NCBI GenBank assembly: GCA_023614405.1
Contig: CM042690.1
Coordinates: 662,106,802 to 662,170,801, forward strand
Origin: Avena insularis
Taxonomy: Eukaryota > Streptophyta > Magnoliopsida > Poales > Poaceae
Direction of reading: 5' to 3'
DNA length: 64,000 bases
Shown here: one piece after another, positions 43,850 to 56,624 of the stretch
Position numbering within the stretch: the stretch's first letter is position 1
Layout of the letters: every line of letters starts with the position of its first letter
Notes under the pieces: generated by a model
Seen by the model: the letters and a program-made list of their open reading frames with translations, nothing else
What the model was told of the DNA's origin: nothing
The model's database searches: none
Translations under genes and position numbers: made by a program

Positions 43850-46597
43850 CCTAACTTAAAGGCGTTAAAGAAAAGTACTTATTGAGAGATAACCCAAAAG
43901 TTTTAGATGAGTCTTGGAAGTTATTACTTCAGTAATAACCACTCCTTATCCTTTTTATTTGCTTTTTGTGCCAAGAGTAACCTCTAATAAGAGAGAAGTA
44001 ATGATTGGGAAAGTTGCTGTCCCGAAACAGATTTCTGTGCTTCACCGTAAAAATTTGTGTAAAATCTCTGTACGTCCATTTGAGGTGTGAATTTTTGTGC
44101 TTTGGCCCTAGGTTGTTATCTAACTTTCGTTAGTTAACACTTTTTGATTTGAGCAACAGAAGGTCTTCGAAAAAATTGTCTTTACCTGTTGGTCTATTTT
44201 GACAGATTTCTGCCATTTTCTGCATTTGCTTCTTGTTGGTTCCTTTTTGAGTTCTTTTGGGGAATTGAGATTTTTGAGGGAAGTGCTACAGTATGTTGTG
44301 TTTTAATGGAAGTTTTATTTGTGTTAGAACTGAACCTAAAATACCTATTATCTTGAGTGCACTAATATTGCTAATAAAGATTGTGTGAAGTTTTGTATGA
44401 AGGAAACATTTCAGGTGTATGGAAGGAATGAGTAATGAGATGAAGGATGGACTAAATCTCAAGCTTGGGGATGCCACGCGTGTCACCCTAGGAAATATCC
44501 AAGAAGTACAAGAGTCAAAGCTTGGGGATGCCCAAGGCATCCCCTTCTTCATCAATAAAAATCCCAGGTTTCTTCCAAATGCTTCATTTTTATTGTTTCA
44601 TGCACAGTTGTGTTGTTCTTGGAGCGTCTTCTTTTTCGTTTTCGTTTTGGTTTTTCGTTTGCTTTGTTTGCTTAGTTTGCTGAATAAATTGGTTGGACCC
44701 CATCTTTCATACATTGGTTTTCAAATAGTTTGGTTTGGTTTGGAAAAGAGTAGGAAAGTTCATGCTTAAGTGTTAAAGAGAGCTTGTTTTTGACATTGGC
44801 TATGCTTTGTCATGCCGTGCTCGATATTGTTTTGGCTTTATTCTTAGTATTCTTTGATGTAGCATGACTTGTTATAAACAATTGAGATTGCTTAATGTGC
44901 CTTGGATGAATCATGCGTTGTTTTAGCATATTAAAGCATAGTATTGTGGTATTCTCCTTTGATGCTTTATTTGGGTTGACTTGGCGCATGCTCACACCAT
45001 GTTATGACTATACCAAGTCACCATAAGCCTTTATGATCCTTTAGTTTTCAACTTGTAGTATCACTTTATGCTTTGATCAATGATGTTTTGTCGCTCTGCA
45101 TGATTATGGCCATTATTGCTCTCTTAGTTTGTCGCTCCTAGTCTTTTGCTAGCCTCCGCAACCAAGTATGAGTTACACTCATGCATCCAAATCCCTAAAC
45201 CAAGTTATTCCAAAGAGTCCACCATACCTACCTATTAGCATATGCTATTCCAAGTATATTCATGTTTTTGTTTACCTTCCAAATTAAACTTGTTATGAGA
45301 AAACTAGTGATTAAAGCTCTCACGAACTTGATGGCACACTTTACTTTTCTTGCCCTTAATAAACTTGAACCATTGTGTCGTCTATGTTGTATATGCTTGC
45401 ACTTATTTGTTGGGGATTAGCAGAACCATGCTGTCATGGGGAACGATTTCAACATTGCACGGGTACTTTGTACCTAGTTGATATCATGCTCTTTTGTCTA
45501 TGGATGTCGTCGGTGTGAAATGAAAGGGGAGCTTGTAAGTCCATGGAGTTATGTATATGTGTTAGATAAACGTCTGGGCCGTTGGTCTAATCCATGCTGA
45601 CATGGTGGAAACTTGCAGCGTAACCATAATGAGTTGTCTATGAAGCATTCTTCTTATAAAAAAATAGTCCGATATTGATAAAAAAGAGAAAAAAAAAGAT
45701 TATGAAAAGAGGAAAGAGAGAAAAAAGCACCATATTCCCATGGTAAATAAGAAGATTGCTGAGATGCTCGTTGTCTGCGTACCTTGTCATTTTGATATGG
45801 GGATTCTTTCGTATCATCGGGAAAGGGGTACCCCGTTGGTGGTTCTCTATGATACACATGTACTTACGATGACAAGAACTTACCGGTGACTAAACTTGAG
45901 TAGCGGCCCTCGTATTCAAGGGACATGAGGTTTCTAACTTATACTTCGTCAAGCATATACACCATAGTTTGTTCACTTTAACCTTAATCACTTCAAGATG
46001 CTTATGATAGGGGCAATGAGAGCTGAAAGCTATTAAGTACCATAATTTTTGGAAGCTCTTTATGAGACTTGAATCCCTACTTCCTTCTATGAAGGCCTTT
46101 CTTCCACTTATATATTGAGTCTCCACCTTCTATCTTTATGCACCTACTTTGAGAGCATAGTGGCCATTCTTAGTTCTATGTGCATTGTCCCAAGACTTGT
46201 TGATTGATGCATACCTTGATATTGCTTGTTTTAAACTATTTGTATCTAGTCACTCTTATGAACTTTGAAGGTGTCCTATGCATTTATGTTTGCTACTCTA
46301 TGAGGGACAAGCCGAATACTACTATGCTATGTTTTCTTTATGTGAAACAAACAAACGTCTTGCAAAGCATTGTTATTCATGAATCTTTTGTTTGTGCTTT
46401 TTCATGTTGCAACATAGTTTCTTTGTCTTATTGCTAGAACTTTGTCTTTCATGTTATGATTAAAGTACTACGATCCCAGCTTTGAATGTTTTACAAATAT
46501 TTTGATCAAGTTTGTGATGGTGCATGTCACCTAAAAAATATTCTTTCTTTTATTACTTACCTACTCGAGGACGAGCAGGAGTTAAGCTTTGGGATGT
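43850..46597 (+). other. Conserved non-coding internal region and polypurine tract
   Basis: About 2.7 kb homologous to the minus-strand region 5159-7800, with the same order of landmarks (AAGCTTGGGGATGCC at 44461, the pyrimidine/purine stretch around 45690, the CGAGGGCCGC segment around 45905). It ends with GAGCAGGAGTTAAGCTTTGGGATGT just before the LTR. No long ORF. Confidence 0.75.
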
Positions 46598-48172
46598 TGA
46601 TACATTGCAAATGTATCTATAATTTTTGATGCATGCTTGGTTTTATCTACTTTCTTATGTTTTGTCCACACTTTGGAGTACTTTTCATATGATTTCTTGG
46701 ACTAACCTATTAACAAGAGCCACAAGCAATTTGCTTTTCTGCTGTTTTTGGTTCCAAGAAAGTCGAGAAAATGAATATTCTCGAATTGGACGGGACAAAA
46801 GCCAAAGTCATTATTTTACGGGGACACTGAGCTCTGATCACGAGAGAGGGGCTGGGGTCCGGCCACACCACCTGGCCGTGCGGCCAGGCCTGGCCCGCGC
46901 CAGGGGGTGGTCTGGCCGCCCCAGGCACCCCCCGGCCTCTCCTTCCGCCTATATATTGCCTCTGATACAGAAACACTAAGGACCCGATAAAAAAATCCAC
47001 GAAAGAGTCTGTAGCTGCCATCATCTCCATCCCTAGATCGGGACGGATCTGAAGCTCTTCCCGGCACCCTGTCGGAGAGGGGAATTCACCCTGGAGGCCT
47101 TCTTCATCATCATGCAAGCCTCCGGTGTGATGTGTGAGTAGTTCATCTCTGGACTACGGGTCCATGTAGTAGCTAGATGGCTGGTTCTCCTCCTTTGTGC
47201 TTTCATGTCTAGATCTTGTGAGCTCCGTTCATGATCAAGATCATCTATTTGTAATTTTGCATGTTGTGTTTGCGGGGATCCGATGGATATTGAGATGCTA
47301 TTTCAGATTGATTATTGATTCTATCATGTCTTTGTTATTTGTGATCTTGCATGCTTTCCGTTGTTAGTAGCTATCTTGGCCAAGTAGATGCTAGCAACTC
47401 CAAGAGTTAGTATTTATGCTCGATAGTGGGTTCATGCCTCTGGTAATCTGGGGAAGTGATAGAAATCTCTAAGGTACTAGATGTGTTGTTGCTACTAGGG
47501 AGAAAACAACAACCCTTTGTTCATAGAACAATCGTATTGTTTACATTACACGTAATTCGTAATGCAATTATCCGTTGCTTGCAACTTAATACTGGAGGGG
47601 GTTCGGATGATAACCTGAAGGTGGATTATTAGTCATAGATGCAGTTGGATGGCGGTCTATGTATAATGTTGTAATGCCCAATCAAATCTCAAAGGAGTCA
47701 ATATGATTAGTATATGCTTGTATGCTTTACCGATGTTTGTCAATTGCCACGTTGTAATTTGTTCACCCAACATGTTATCCATCTTAAGGAGAGCCACCTC
47801 TAGTGAAATATGGACCCCGGTCCTTTCTTTTACTATCAATCTACAACTGTTTACTATTTTGTGTTTACTTTCTGCAAACTATTACTTCCTTCCATTCGAT
47901 ACGTTTAATCTTTTGTTTTCAGCAAAACCGGTGAGATTGACAACCTCATCGCAAGTTGGGGACAGAGTTCTGTGGTTGTGTTGTGTAGGTCTCCATGTTG
48001 CTGCTGGCACCGGTAGTGCGCCCTGCCAACGTTCAGCTAGCTACACCTTTGGGGTGTTTCCTTGCTCCTACTAGATTGATAACCTTGGTTTCATAACTGA
48101 GGGAAACTTACTGCTGTGCTCATCATACCTTCCTCTTGGGGTTCCCCAACGAGCTCGTTAATACACGGGTCA
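46598..48172 (+). repeat. LTR 2 of the tandem Sabrina-like element
   Basis: 1575 bp, nearly the same as 41180-42750; a deletion near 46710-46860 and scattered substitutions distinguish them. It ends TAATACACGGGTCA against Tat element A. Confidence 0.92.
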
Positions 48173-49186
48173 GCAGGGTGCATGAACAGACCGCTATGGC
48201 CGCCTTCGTTGATGGACTGGAGATGGGAACTTTGCTTCGGCATATGTTGAAGCTCAGGCAAGACAACAATGACCTCAACCTCAACGCAATGATCGCCATG
48301 GCTAGCGAGTTCGCCAGTGCTGATGACGATGCGTGTGGATCGTTGGCGGCGATAGCAATCCCTACCCAGACCAAGAAGAACAACAATAACAAGCGGAAGA
48401 ATCCGCCCGAAGAGAAGCAAGTAGCCGACATGGTCGCCGCAATGTTCACTAGTAGAGGCAATGGCGGGTAGCGTGGACGTGGTCGGGGGGCTAGCAATGG
48501 CCAGCAGAGGAGTGACACAACACCCTCAGAGCCCCGCGTTCCCCAAACGTATGAAGAGTACCGCGATATGCCGTGTTTCGTTCATCTTGACGCCAATGGC
48601 AAATCCACCTACACCAATCGCTAGTGCAAGTTTGTCAATGATCTCAAGGAGGACCCTGAGTCCGGTTACAAGCGAAGTCGGAAGAATAGACCCCGCAGAA
48701 AGGGCAAAGGTAAGAAGAAGGAGGAAGAACCCAAGGAATCAAGTGATATGGACGAGGATGTGGACCCAAAATCTTCCGACAAGGGAGAGGATAAAGGGAA
48801 AAATCCCTTCGAAAAGAAGGCTCCATGTTACCACACCTTCCTTGGTACCCCAACTGTCCGGGCCCAGAAAACCTCTCTGAGGATACTGATGGCTACCCTC
48901 CCTCCAGTTCCCCGGTATGTCAGGTGGTCGGAAGTTCCAATTACTTGGGATAGGAAGGATCATCCAGAACTCATCCCAACAGAGAACCAGTATGCCATGG
49001 TCATCAACCCTTTGATTGACGACACGGAGTTCACCAAGTGCCTCGTGGACAGTGGAAGCAGCATCAACATCATGTACCTGGATACACTGCACAAGATGAA
49101 CTTGATGAAGACCCAGCTAAGGAAGAGCAACATCGTGTTCCATGGGGTTGTCCTTGGCCGACAAGCAAATTCCCTGGGCTGCATCA
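48173..49186 (+). pseudogene. Tat element A, end of gag and start of protease
   Basis: One frame, with TAG stops at 48469 and 48622, reads EQTAMAAFVDGLEMGTLLRH, a Lys/Arg and Gly-rich nucleocapsid stretch, CFVHLDANGKSTYTNR (zinc-finger-like), a long acidic/basic linker, then KTSLRILMATLPPVPRYVRW and the aspartic protease with VDSGSSINIMYLDTLHKMNL and HGVVLGRQANSLG. It aligns with element B 55985-56990. About 140 gag residues that should precede it are missing at the 41053/48172 junction. It is cut at 49186 by the Athila-like element. Confidence 0.82.
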
Positions 49187-50711
49187 TGATACGTCCATTT
49201 TGCATCACTATTCTATATCATAATTTACTGTTATTCATTGATATATTTCATATTAAGAGATGATACTTATGTTATTTCATCTATTTTTGCATGGTTGATG
49301 ACTTTTGGAGGATGGACCGCTGCAGTTAGGATTCTAATGGACAAAGCACTGTTTGGAGGCAAAATTCGTGAAGATCAGAAAATTCTAAAAAATACATGGA
49401 AAATCCTATGTTTCCAGAAGACGAAGGATGCCAGAAGGGGGAGCGGAGTTGGGCCATAGGGGGGCCACACCACCCCCTGGCGCGGGCCACCCCTGGTCGC
49501 GCCACCAGGTGGTGTGGCCACCCTGGCCTACCTCCAGCTCTCCTCTTTGGCGTATATTATCCCCACGAAACCCTAAGACTCGGGGAGCAACCATAGAAAG
49601 ATTCTGCCGCCTCTGCGGGGTGGAAAACTATAGAGAGAGAAAGAGCTCTTCGGCAGGCAGAAATCTGCCGGGGAAATTCCTTCCCGGAGAGGGGAGATCG
49701 TCGCCATCAACACCACCATCAAGCTGGACTTTATCGGGATCATCATCATCATCTCCATCATCATCTTCATCATCATCTCCACCAGCACAATCATCACCAC
49801 TTCATACCGCTGTAAAAATTGGGTTGAATCTTGCATAGTTCTTAGGGGAAACTTTCCCGGTGTTGATTACTTGTTGTAGTTGATGCTATTGAGTGGAACC
49901 ATTGAATTATTGTTATGTTCAGATTGTTACTTATCATTATTTCATCTCTGATCCTGATCCATATGATGTCTTGTGAGTAGTTCGTTTAGTTCTTGAGGAC
50001 ATGGGAGAAGTCATGTTGTTAGTAGTGGAATTGTGTTGAGAAAGATTCAATAGTTTGTTATTTAAGTTGTGGTGTTATTCTTCTAGTGGTGTCATGTGAA
50101 CGTCGACTACATGACACTTCACCTTTAAGGGCCTAGGGGAATGCATTGTGTATTTGGCTACTAATCGTAGGGGTTGCCAGAGTGACAGAAACCTAAACCC
50201 CCGTTAGGAAACCTTTGCACAAGGGAGTGTAGGATCTTAGAGTTTAAAGCTGTGGTTACGTTTTTATCTTAATTACTTTCTTGTACTTGCGGATGCTTGC
50301 AAGGGGTTTAATCACAAGTATGTATTAGTCCTAGGAAGGTCGGTACATTAGCACAAGTTCACCCACACAACACTTATCAAACTAAAGAAGATTAATCAAC
50401 TATATGAAACGAAAGCACTTGACTATATTCCCATGTGTCCTCGAGAACGTTTGGTCATCTTAAGTAATACAACTGGCTTGTCCTTTGCTAAAAAAAGGAT
50501 TGGGCCACTTGCTGCATTTATTATTATTGTGTTTTATTTACTCGCACTTTATTTATCAGCATTATCAAAAAACCCTAAAAATCCGTTTGCTAAGTATTTA
50601 CAGAGAATTCCTGCTCCAAGCCACTCGTCAACACCTTCTGCTCCTCGTTGGGTTCAACACTCTTACTTATCGAAAATACTGCGATACACCCCCTATACTT
50701 GTGGGTCATCA
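49187..50711 (+). repeat. 5' LTR of an Athila-like Gypsy element
   Basis: Starts TGATACGTCCATTTTGCATC and ends ACTTGTGGGTCATCA, followed by TCTAGCGCCGTTGCCGGGGA, the mutated primer-binding region of this group. A trinucleotide (ATC)n tract lies at 49739-49790. TATA-like GGCGTATATTATCC at about 49550. Confidence 0.88.
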
Positions 50712-50825
50712 AGACTATTTTCTAGCGCCGTTGCCGGGGAGTGAAGCGCTATTGGAGAGTGGAACTGGTAAAGGAAACTTCTACTGTGAGTATTGTTTAT
50801 TTCTATTAGTTACTTTATTTTCAAT

Positions 50826-51464
50826 ATGGATAATTCACTTAGTTTCTTATTTCGTAATGCTACTACCACTGCTAAGGTAGTAGATGAACCAACACATGCT
50901 GAAAATGATACTTTTAAAATACCTACAAGAATTATTGATCGTGTTATGGATAACTACTATTTTGGAGATGGAACTGTCCATCCCGGTGATCATTTGCTCT
51001 TTATACACGAATTATGCGGGTTGTTCAAGTGTGCAGGTATTACAACAAATCAAGTCAAGAAGAAGTTATTCTCATTATCACTGAAAGGAAGAGCTGAAGA
51101 ATGGTACAAGCTGCTGAAGAATGGCCAAGCTCTTGAATGGGAGGAAATTGTACCTCTCTTTTATTCAAAATTTTATCCTCTGAGTGAGATTCATAAAGAT
51201 CGGAATCAAATATACAACTTTTGGCCTCTTGATGGAGAGAGTACAACTCAAGCTTGGGGGAGATTGAAGTTATTAATGCTCAAATGTCCTATTGATGAGC
51301 TCCCCAACAATATTATTATCAATAACTTTTATGCAAGGCTTTCTCTTCATGATAAGGATCTATTGGATGCTTCTTGTGCTGGATCATTTACACGCATGGA
51401 AGAAGGAGCTAAATGGGATCTTCTAGACCGTATTCAAGACAATGTTGAAGCATGTGAAGAATGA
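50826..51464 (+). CDS. Athila-type gag
   Basis: From MDNSLSFLFRNATTTAK the ORF gives about 212 residues: a linker with DEPTHAENDTFKIPTRIID, then a gag core HPGDHLLFIHELCGLFKCAG, KKKLFSLSLKGRAEEWYKLL, WEEIVPLFYSKFYPLSEIHKDRNQIYNF, GESTTQAWGRLKLLMLKCPID and a C-terminal helix ending near NVEACEE. This is the Ty3/gypsy gag fold typical of Athila. A frameshift near 51460 separates it from the next ORF, which continues the same protein in relatives. No zinc knuckle is visible. Confidence 0.8.
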   Translation: MDNSLSFLFRNATTTAKVVDEPTHAENDTFKIPTRIIDRVMDNYYFGDGTVHPGDHLLFIHELCGLFKCAGITTNQVKKKLFSLSLKGRAEEWYKLLKNGQALEWEEIVPLFYSKFYPLSEIHKDRNQIYNFWPLDGESTTQAWGRLKLLMLKCPIDELPNNIIINNFYARLSLHDKDLLDASCAGSFTRMEEGAKWDLLDRIQDNVEACEE

Positions 51465-52179
51465 TAAAGGAAGAAAGTCAAGTATAAATTATGTTTATGA
51501 ATGCATTAAATCTTTTATGGGAACTGATGACTTTCGTAAAATTAGTAATGCTTATGGTCTAGACTCTCAAGCTATTGCAACTTATTTTAAGGCTTTTGCT
51601 TCCTATATTGAAATTCCTAAAAAGAAATGGAATAAGTATCATGAGCCATATAAAGATATTGTTAATAGTGTTCCAGCAAGAAATACTGAAGTTTATACTG
51701 CTAATCATGTTTTACCTGAACCTTATATTGAGAAAATGCCTTTCCCCGTTAAGATAAAGGAACATTCTATGATAGCTGGTATGGTTAATGAAAGTACAAA
51801 TAAAGCTATTGAACCTGATGAATAAGTGGATGATAAACCTGTAATAGCAAATGTGAAAGACTTTGTCACTAAATACGTAGAAGATGGACACAGTATCCTC
51901 TGTAAGGATACTTCTAATATTGTTTCACAAAGTAGTGTTATGAGAGCTAGTGTCCCTGTGTTTTCTGTTAGGATAAGTGATCATTGCTACAATGGTTCAT
52001 GTGATAGTTATATCATTAAATTTATGCATGATACTGAAAGTTATTATGAGAGAGGGAAGACTGTTCTAATGCATCTGAATAATATTAAGTTTCCTCTCTT
52101 TATGCTGAAAGTTTTTATGTTGCACTTGTTTTGCCTTCCTATGCTAGTAGCCTCTGGTTTCAACAATTTATTTTCTTAA
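51442..52179 (+). pseudogene. Athila-like gag extension with conserved SYYERGK module
   Basis: Same frame throughout with one TAA at 51823. Reads KGRKSSINYVYECIKSFMGT, a helical linker, then PVFSVRISDHCYNGSCDSYIIKF, SYYERGK, and a hydrophobic segment MHLNNIKFPLFMLKV onward to a stop at 52179. The part before CD resembles the start of an Athila protease, but the active-site Gly and the rest of the fold are absent. The tail matches the minus-strand ORF at 7809-8606, so two elements share the same truncated junction. Confidence 0.6.
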
Positions 52180-52809
52180 AAAATTTCCCTTGCATAGGAA
52201 GTGGGTTAGACTTAAACATGTATATTTTTGCTTCTTGATGCTCTCTTTTACTTCAATTCATATTATTATGTGAGCATCATTAAAATTATCATGCCCATCT
52301 TAATGACTATAAAGAAAGAGCTTTTTGGGAGACAACACAATTTTTTTTGCTTTTAGTTTGTTTTTGGTTATTTGAGTCTTGGAAGTTATTGTTTCGGAAA
52401 TAACCTCTCCTTATCCTTTTTGTTTGGTTTTTGTGTCAAGATCAACCTCTAATGAGAGAGAAGTAAGATTTTGGGAAGTTACTGTCCCGAAACAGATTTT
52501 TGTGCTTCACTATACAAAATCGTTAAAAATCCCAGAACGTTGTATTGATCCGTAAATTTTTCTGTGCATGCCCCAGGTTATTATTTAACTTTTGTTAGTT
52601 TTGCACTTTTTGATTTGAGCAACACAAGATTTTCTAAAAAATTGATCTTTACCTGCTGGTCTGTTTTGATAGATTTTTGCTACTCTTGCATTTGCTTCTT
52701 ATATCGATTTCCTTTTTGAATTCCTTTTTGGGATTTCGGATGGAGTTGCTACAGTAGCTTATGTTTTTATGGATTTTAGTTGAAATTGAACTTAAAAGGT
52801 TTATCACCT
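52180..52809 (+). other. Athila-like element, non-coding part before the Tat B insertion
   Basis: Homologous in order to 43840-44340 (CGAAACAGATTT-, CTTTTTGATTTGAGCAACA- landmarks). The conserved continuation after 52809 is missing because Tat B is inserted here; the rest lies beyond the window. Confidence 0.65.
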
Positions 52810-53320
52810 TGTTGGGGATATACTTTCCGGGTATCCTCACAGTTCCTCACTGACCAGGGTGGCCCACTTCGGATTAGAGCTTTGCTTCACGGGCGACCCA
52901 GTCAGGGAGAAAAGACGGAGTCCATTCCGGCTACGGGATGGCCCAGAAGACTTACCGACTTAGGCCCATAGTGTTACTTGTAGTTCAAGATGTACTCTGT
53001 AACCGACTCTTAGTCGTAGCCGGATAGATCTCTTCTGTAAACCCTAGGCCAGATATATATAAGCCGTCCTAGGGAGAGCCTTTATGGCAGACCTTAATAG
53101 TCTACAATCTCAACTCGCACAGGCGAAACCCTTGTAACCCATATTCCGGCTCTGCCGTATTACTGGATTGCTGGCAGGAGTAGGATCCGTCCAAAGCCAG
53201 CGGATTCAAACCTGGGTAAACTTGTGTGCTCACTGTCCCGGAACACCTACGTCTCACACCCCTCTCTTACGCACGCCCCGAGGACCCCCTCATGGCGTAC
53301 TTGTCATCAATACGACGACA
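52810..53320 (+). repeat. 5' LTR of Tat-lineage Gypsy element B
   Basis: 511 bp, TGTTGGGGATATACTTTCCG...AATACGACGACA. A TATA box (ATATATATAAG) sits at about 53050-53060. No 3' LTR occurs in the window because the element is itself interrupted at 61850. Confidence 0.88.
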
Positions 53321-56300
53321 GTTGGCGCCCACCGTGGGGCAAGTGAGCTTCGGATCTGTGTTCCGAGCGGAATCTGCAAGAATCGGAATCGGCAAGACCA
53401 TCGCCGTCGGTCGCATCCTCTACGCCAGCGACGTCCCTCTCATCGTTCTCGACGAGACGTGGATTCCGGCTAGGGAGGCCGTGACTGCCTACACAATCAT
53501 GTCTTTTGGCGAGATCGATGTTTACATCAGTTTCGCTGAACCTGCCCCACCCACCCCAGCGGTGATGATAGAGGTAGAAGAATCTTTTGGGTCCCCTTTG
53601 TCGGCAGAGGCGGCAAAGTTCCAGATCTCAGAAAACCCTAATCCCACCCAGCCTGCATCAGCTGCAGAGATAGTGGAGAAATCCGAGCCTGAGGAAGACC
53701 TAGCGGTTAAAGCAGAATCTAGAGTGGATCTCCTCGGAGAGACCGTATCCTAGATCGACCCACCCACGGAAGTCGAAATCCAGGAGGAGCATATCAACGA
53801 CACTGATTCCGGCTATGATGACGCTGGGACAGACAAGCCTTTCCTAAGGTACACACTGCAACGTATGATAATGCAAGATGCAAGCGCAAATGTAATTCTC
53901 GAGACCATCAAAAGTTTCGACATGGCTGATCGCGAGAGCCGTAGATACCTCAGGAAGCACGCGTCGCACTTCGTCGGGTATGTAGGATCCGGATCCGGCT
54001 CTACCGATGCTGGAGAAAACACCGACTCTGTGCTGGAGGCAATTGGAACAAATGCCGACGTACCCGCATCCTCGGATGAATCGATGACGTTAGCAGATTT
54101 CCGAAAGTTCTCCGCGGAATACGAAGAGGAGTACAACTCCAAAGCTGCAGAAGAAGGAGAAGCCATGGATGAAGGATCCGGGGAACACTCTCCCAAAGCG
54201 CAGGACGACATGGAAGTCGGAGACAATCTCGAAGTCCAGATGTCCGAAAGTACCGATCAGAGCTTGACTCCAGGAAACAGGCCCAAAGCCGTCTTTGCTA
54301 CCGGCGCTGCCAAGAAGGCAAAGAAGAGGAACAAGAAGAACAAGACCCCGGCAAAAGACCCTCTAACAGAGGAGGTGATTGCCGAGGAATATGAGGAAGA
54401 CTCAGATGGAGCACTTATCCCAGAAGAGCCGAAAAAAGAAGAATTGGTGGATGGACACGTGATCACTGAAGGTGCGCATAAACTCATCGATGCTGCATTA
54501 ACCACACCTATTCCTACAGCTGCGGAGCTTACCGCTGAAGAACTGGACGAGAGGGCACAAGCCCTAGAAGCGCGTCGTCAAGTACTCCTCAATGAAGCCA
54601 AAAACATTGAGGAGGAAAAGAAACGCCTAGCATCTGCGGAGAAGTACAACTCCAGGCAATACCAGAAGACCAGGAAGCGTCATACCAATGACAACCAATT
54701 CCCGCAGATCCACGCTGTCCTTTTCGGAGATGTGATGGGAAAGCCTCGGAAAGATAGTAAAGGAGATTGGGTATATCCAACCCCAGTACAGAATACCGTG
54801 GCAGCCCGAGAAATTCTATTGGCTAATCCAGGACCGGAGGAAATCCAGTTGGGAATCAAACTACTCAACAAGGGACTGGAGGAGCAAAAGGTCGCCATAT
54901 CCGGAAGCCAAAAACTGGTCTCGGATTCCGACCAATGTCGCACAGATCCGGCATGGGCTGACGTGAGACCCCAGCATGTTCCGGAGCAACATCATCGCCT
55001 CGAGAGCCGGGAAGACAATTATTCGAGAACCGGATCGTCACGACAGCACCGCAGAACGGCGCGTGACTGGAGCAACGTCTCCCCAGCAGCCAAAAAAGAG
55101 GCCATTGCTGCACTGTATCCGAAGAATACTCCCCGACGAGAGTCAAACGATTGAAGGAGAGAAGATAAAGAGAAACGTCGCGAGGAGGATCGTCAAAAAA
55201 TGCCACCTCCTAGACATGCAAGCTGTCCGGCTGAGCCTCACCGTAGTGGGAACAACGGACGAAGGAATGACGGAAACCATGATGGTACAAGCCGGCAGGG
55301 GGCTCGTCATAGTGAAGAGCCTCCCCAGAACCGGAATAATGATGCTCCGGACGAAGGCCGGCGATCAGCCGGAAACAATCCAGCTGCCCCACCCTCTCCA
55401 CCAAGTAGTCATCACAACGGCTCTCAAGGGGACAAGGAGGACGACGTGGTGGAGGAGGTGGTGGCAGAAGCCAAAGTCCGGCTCCAAGCCACCGCAGCCA
55501 CAACTGACATTCGGGACGATCTCTATCCCCGAACGACGAAGGCACAGAATCAACTCCAGCATAGAGGCGCGACGCTACAAAAACGATGATATCTATGTGG
55601 GCCGAAAGTGCTTCGGACCACGCATCAGAGCTACAAGATTTCCGGAAGGATTTGCTATCTCAAGACATATCCAAGCCTACGACGGCATTGCTCGGCGAGA
55701 TACCTGGCTACAGGATTTTTTCCAAGCTTGCTGCATCGCCAAAGGCAGAAATAGCCTGGTCGCAACCCGATATCTCCCACTTATGTTGCGGAAGACGGCA
55801 CAATCATGGCTTAATGAACTTCTGGAGAACACCATCCACAACTGGTATGACATGCAAAGTGCGTTCTTTCGGAATTTTGAAGGCACATATCGGAGGCCCT
55901 GTATGGTTGGAGACCTACAGCGTTGCACCCAGAAAGCCGGAGAAACTTGCCGGGATTACCTCGGATGATGGATTGACACCAAGAACTCCTATGAAGGAGT
56001 AAACGATCAAACTGCGATTGAAGCTTTAATCGCAGGTCTCCCAATTGGCCTACTGCGCCATCGCTTGAAGTGTGACAAGGTCACTGATCTAGGAGAGATG
56101 ATAGAAACAGGGAGCAAGTATGCAGATGCCAACAATGATGCAGAGGGATTACTCAATGCCCTAGTTGTGCCATAGTTGGCAAAACAAGCAAAGCAACAAG
56201 CTCAGAAGCGTAAAAATACCTCGGAAGAAAAACCCAACGCGGAAACGGCAGTGGTCACTGCTACTTTCGGGTCTGGAGGACGAGGAGGACGCGGTGAAGG

Positions 56301-56620
56301 CCGTGGGCGTGGGCGTGGAACTTCAAGAGTCCAAGGTAGAGGAGACCAACAACCAGGCAAAACCTACTCTTGGGCCGACATTGCCAATAACCCATGTGTG
56401 CATCACCTAGACGCCAATGGGGGCTCGTCCCACACCAATGCCGAATGTCGTTTCAATGACGACATCAAAAGAGATGACACCACGGGCTACAAAGCTAAGC
56501 GGAAGAAGGGAAAGAAGAATCCCGAGAAAGAAAAAGAGACCAAGGAAGACTCTGACATGGAGGAAGCTGGTGCTTCAAATCCCAGCCGGAAGGGAAGAAA
56601 AAATTTCCGACCAAGAAAGA
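53292..56620 (+). pseudogene. Tat B gag polyprotein, broken
   Basis: The same product runs from an ATG near 53292 (MAYLSSIRRQLAPTVG) through an in-frame TAG at 53751 and on to a TGA at 55152. It has long Glu/Lys-rich coiled-coil-like stretches (about 54100-54700: EELDERAQALEARRQVLLNE) and an Arg/Gly/Asn-rich linker, then shifts frame near 55480-55560 into the gag core: GPRIRATRFPEGFAISRHIQ, RRDTWLQDFFQACC, AQSWLNELLENTIHNWYDM, DLQRCTQKAGETCRDYL. Further stops are TGA 55966 and TAG 56173. It continues with QTAIEALIAGLPIGLLRHRL, a Gly/Arg-rich segment and a zinc-finger-like CVHHLDANGGSSHTNAEC. Unusually long N-terminal region is typical of Tat gag. Confidence 0.85.
53321..53340 (+). other. Primer-binding region of Tat B
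   Basis: GTTGGCGCCCACCGTGGGGC immediately follows the LTR, the same motif class seen at 38732 and, on the minus strand, at about 25405-25424. Confidence 0.75.
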
Positions 56621-56624
56621 CACT

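Larger units (their letters stand above)
41054..48172 (+). mobile_element. Left-truncated tandem (int-LTR-int-LTR) Sabrina-like element
   Basis: Order: end of an internal region 41054-41179, LTR 41180-42750, internal 42751-46597, LTR 46598-48172. The 126 bp before the first LTR is the same sequence (including polypurine tract) as the 128 bp before the second LTR, so the first LTR is itself preceded by an internal region. This is a three-LTR tandem array that has lost its left LTR and most of its first internal region. The right boundary at 48172 is a proper LTR end (CACGGGTCA) against Tat A sequence. Confidence 0.85.

Noticed and set aside
49428..49838. ORF in the Athila-like LTR with Ser-rich tail
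   Set aside because: The Ser run comes from an (ATC)n microsatellite; no coding evidence.
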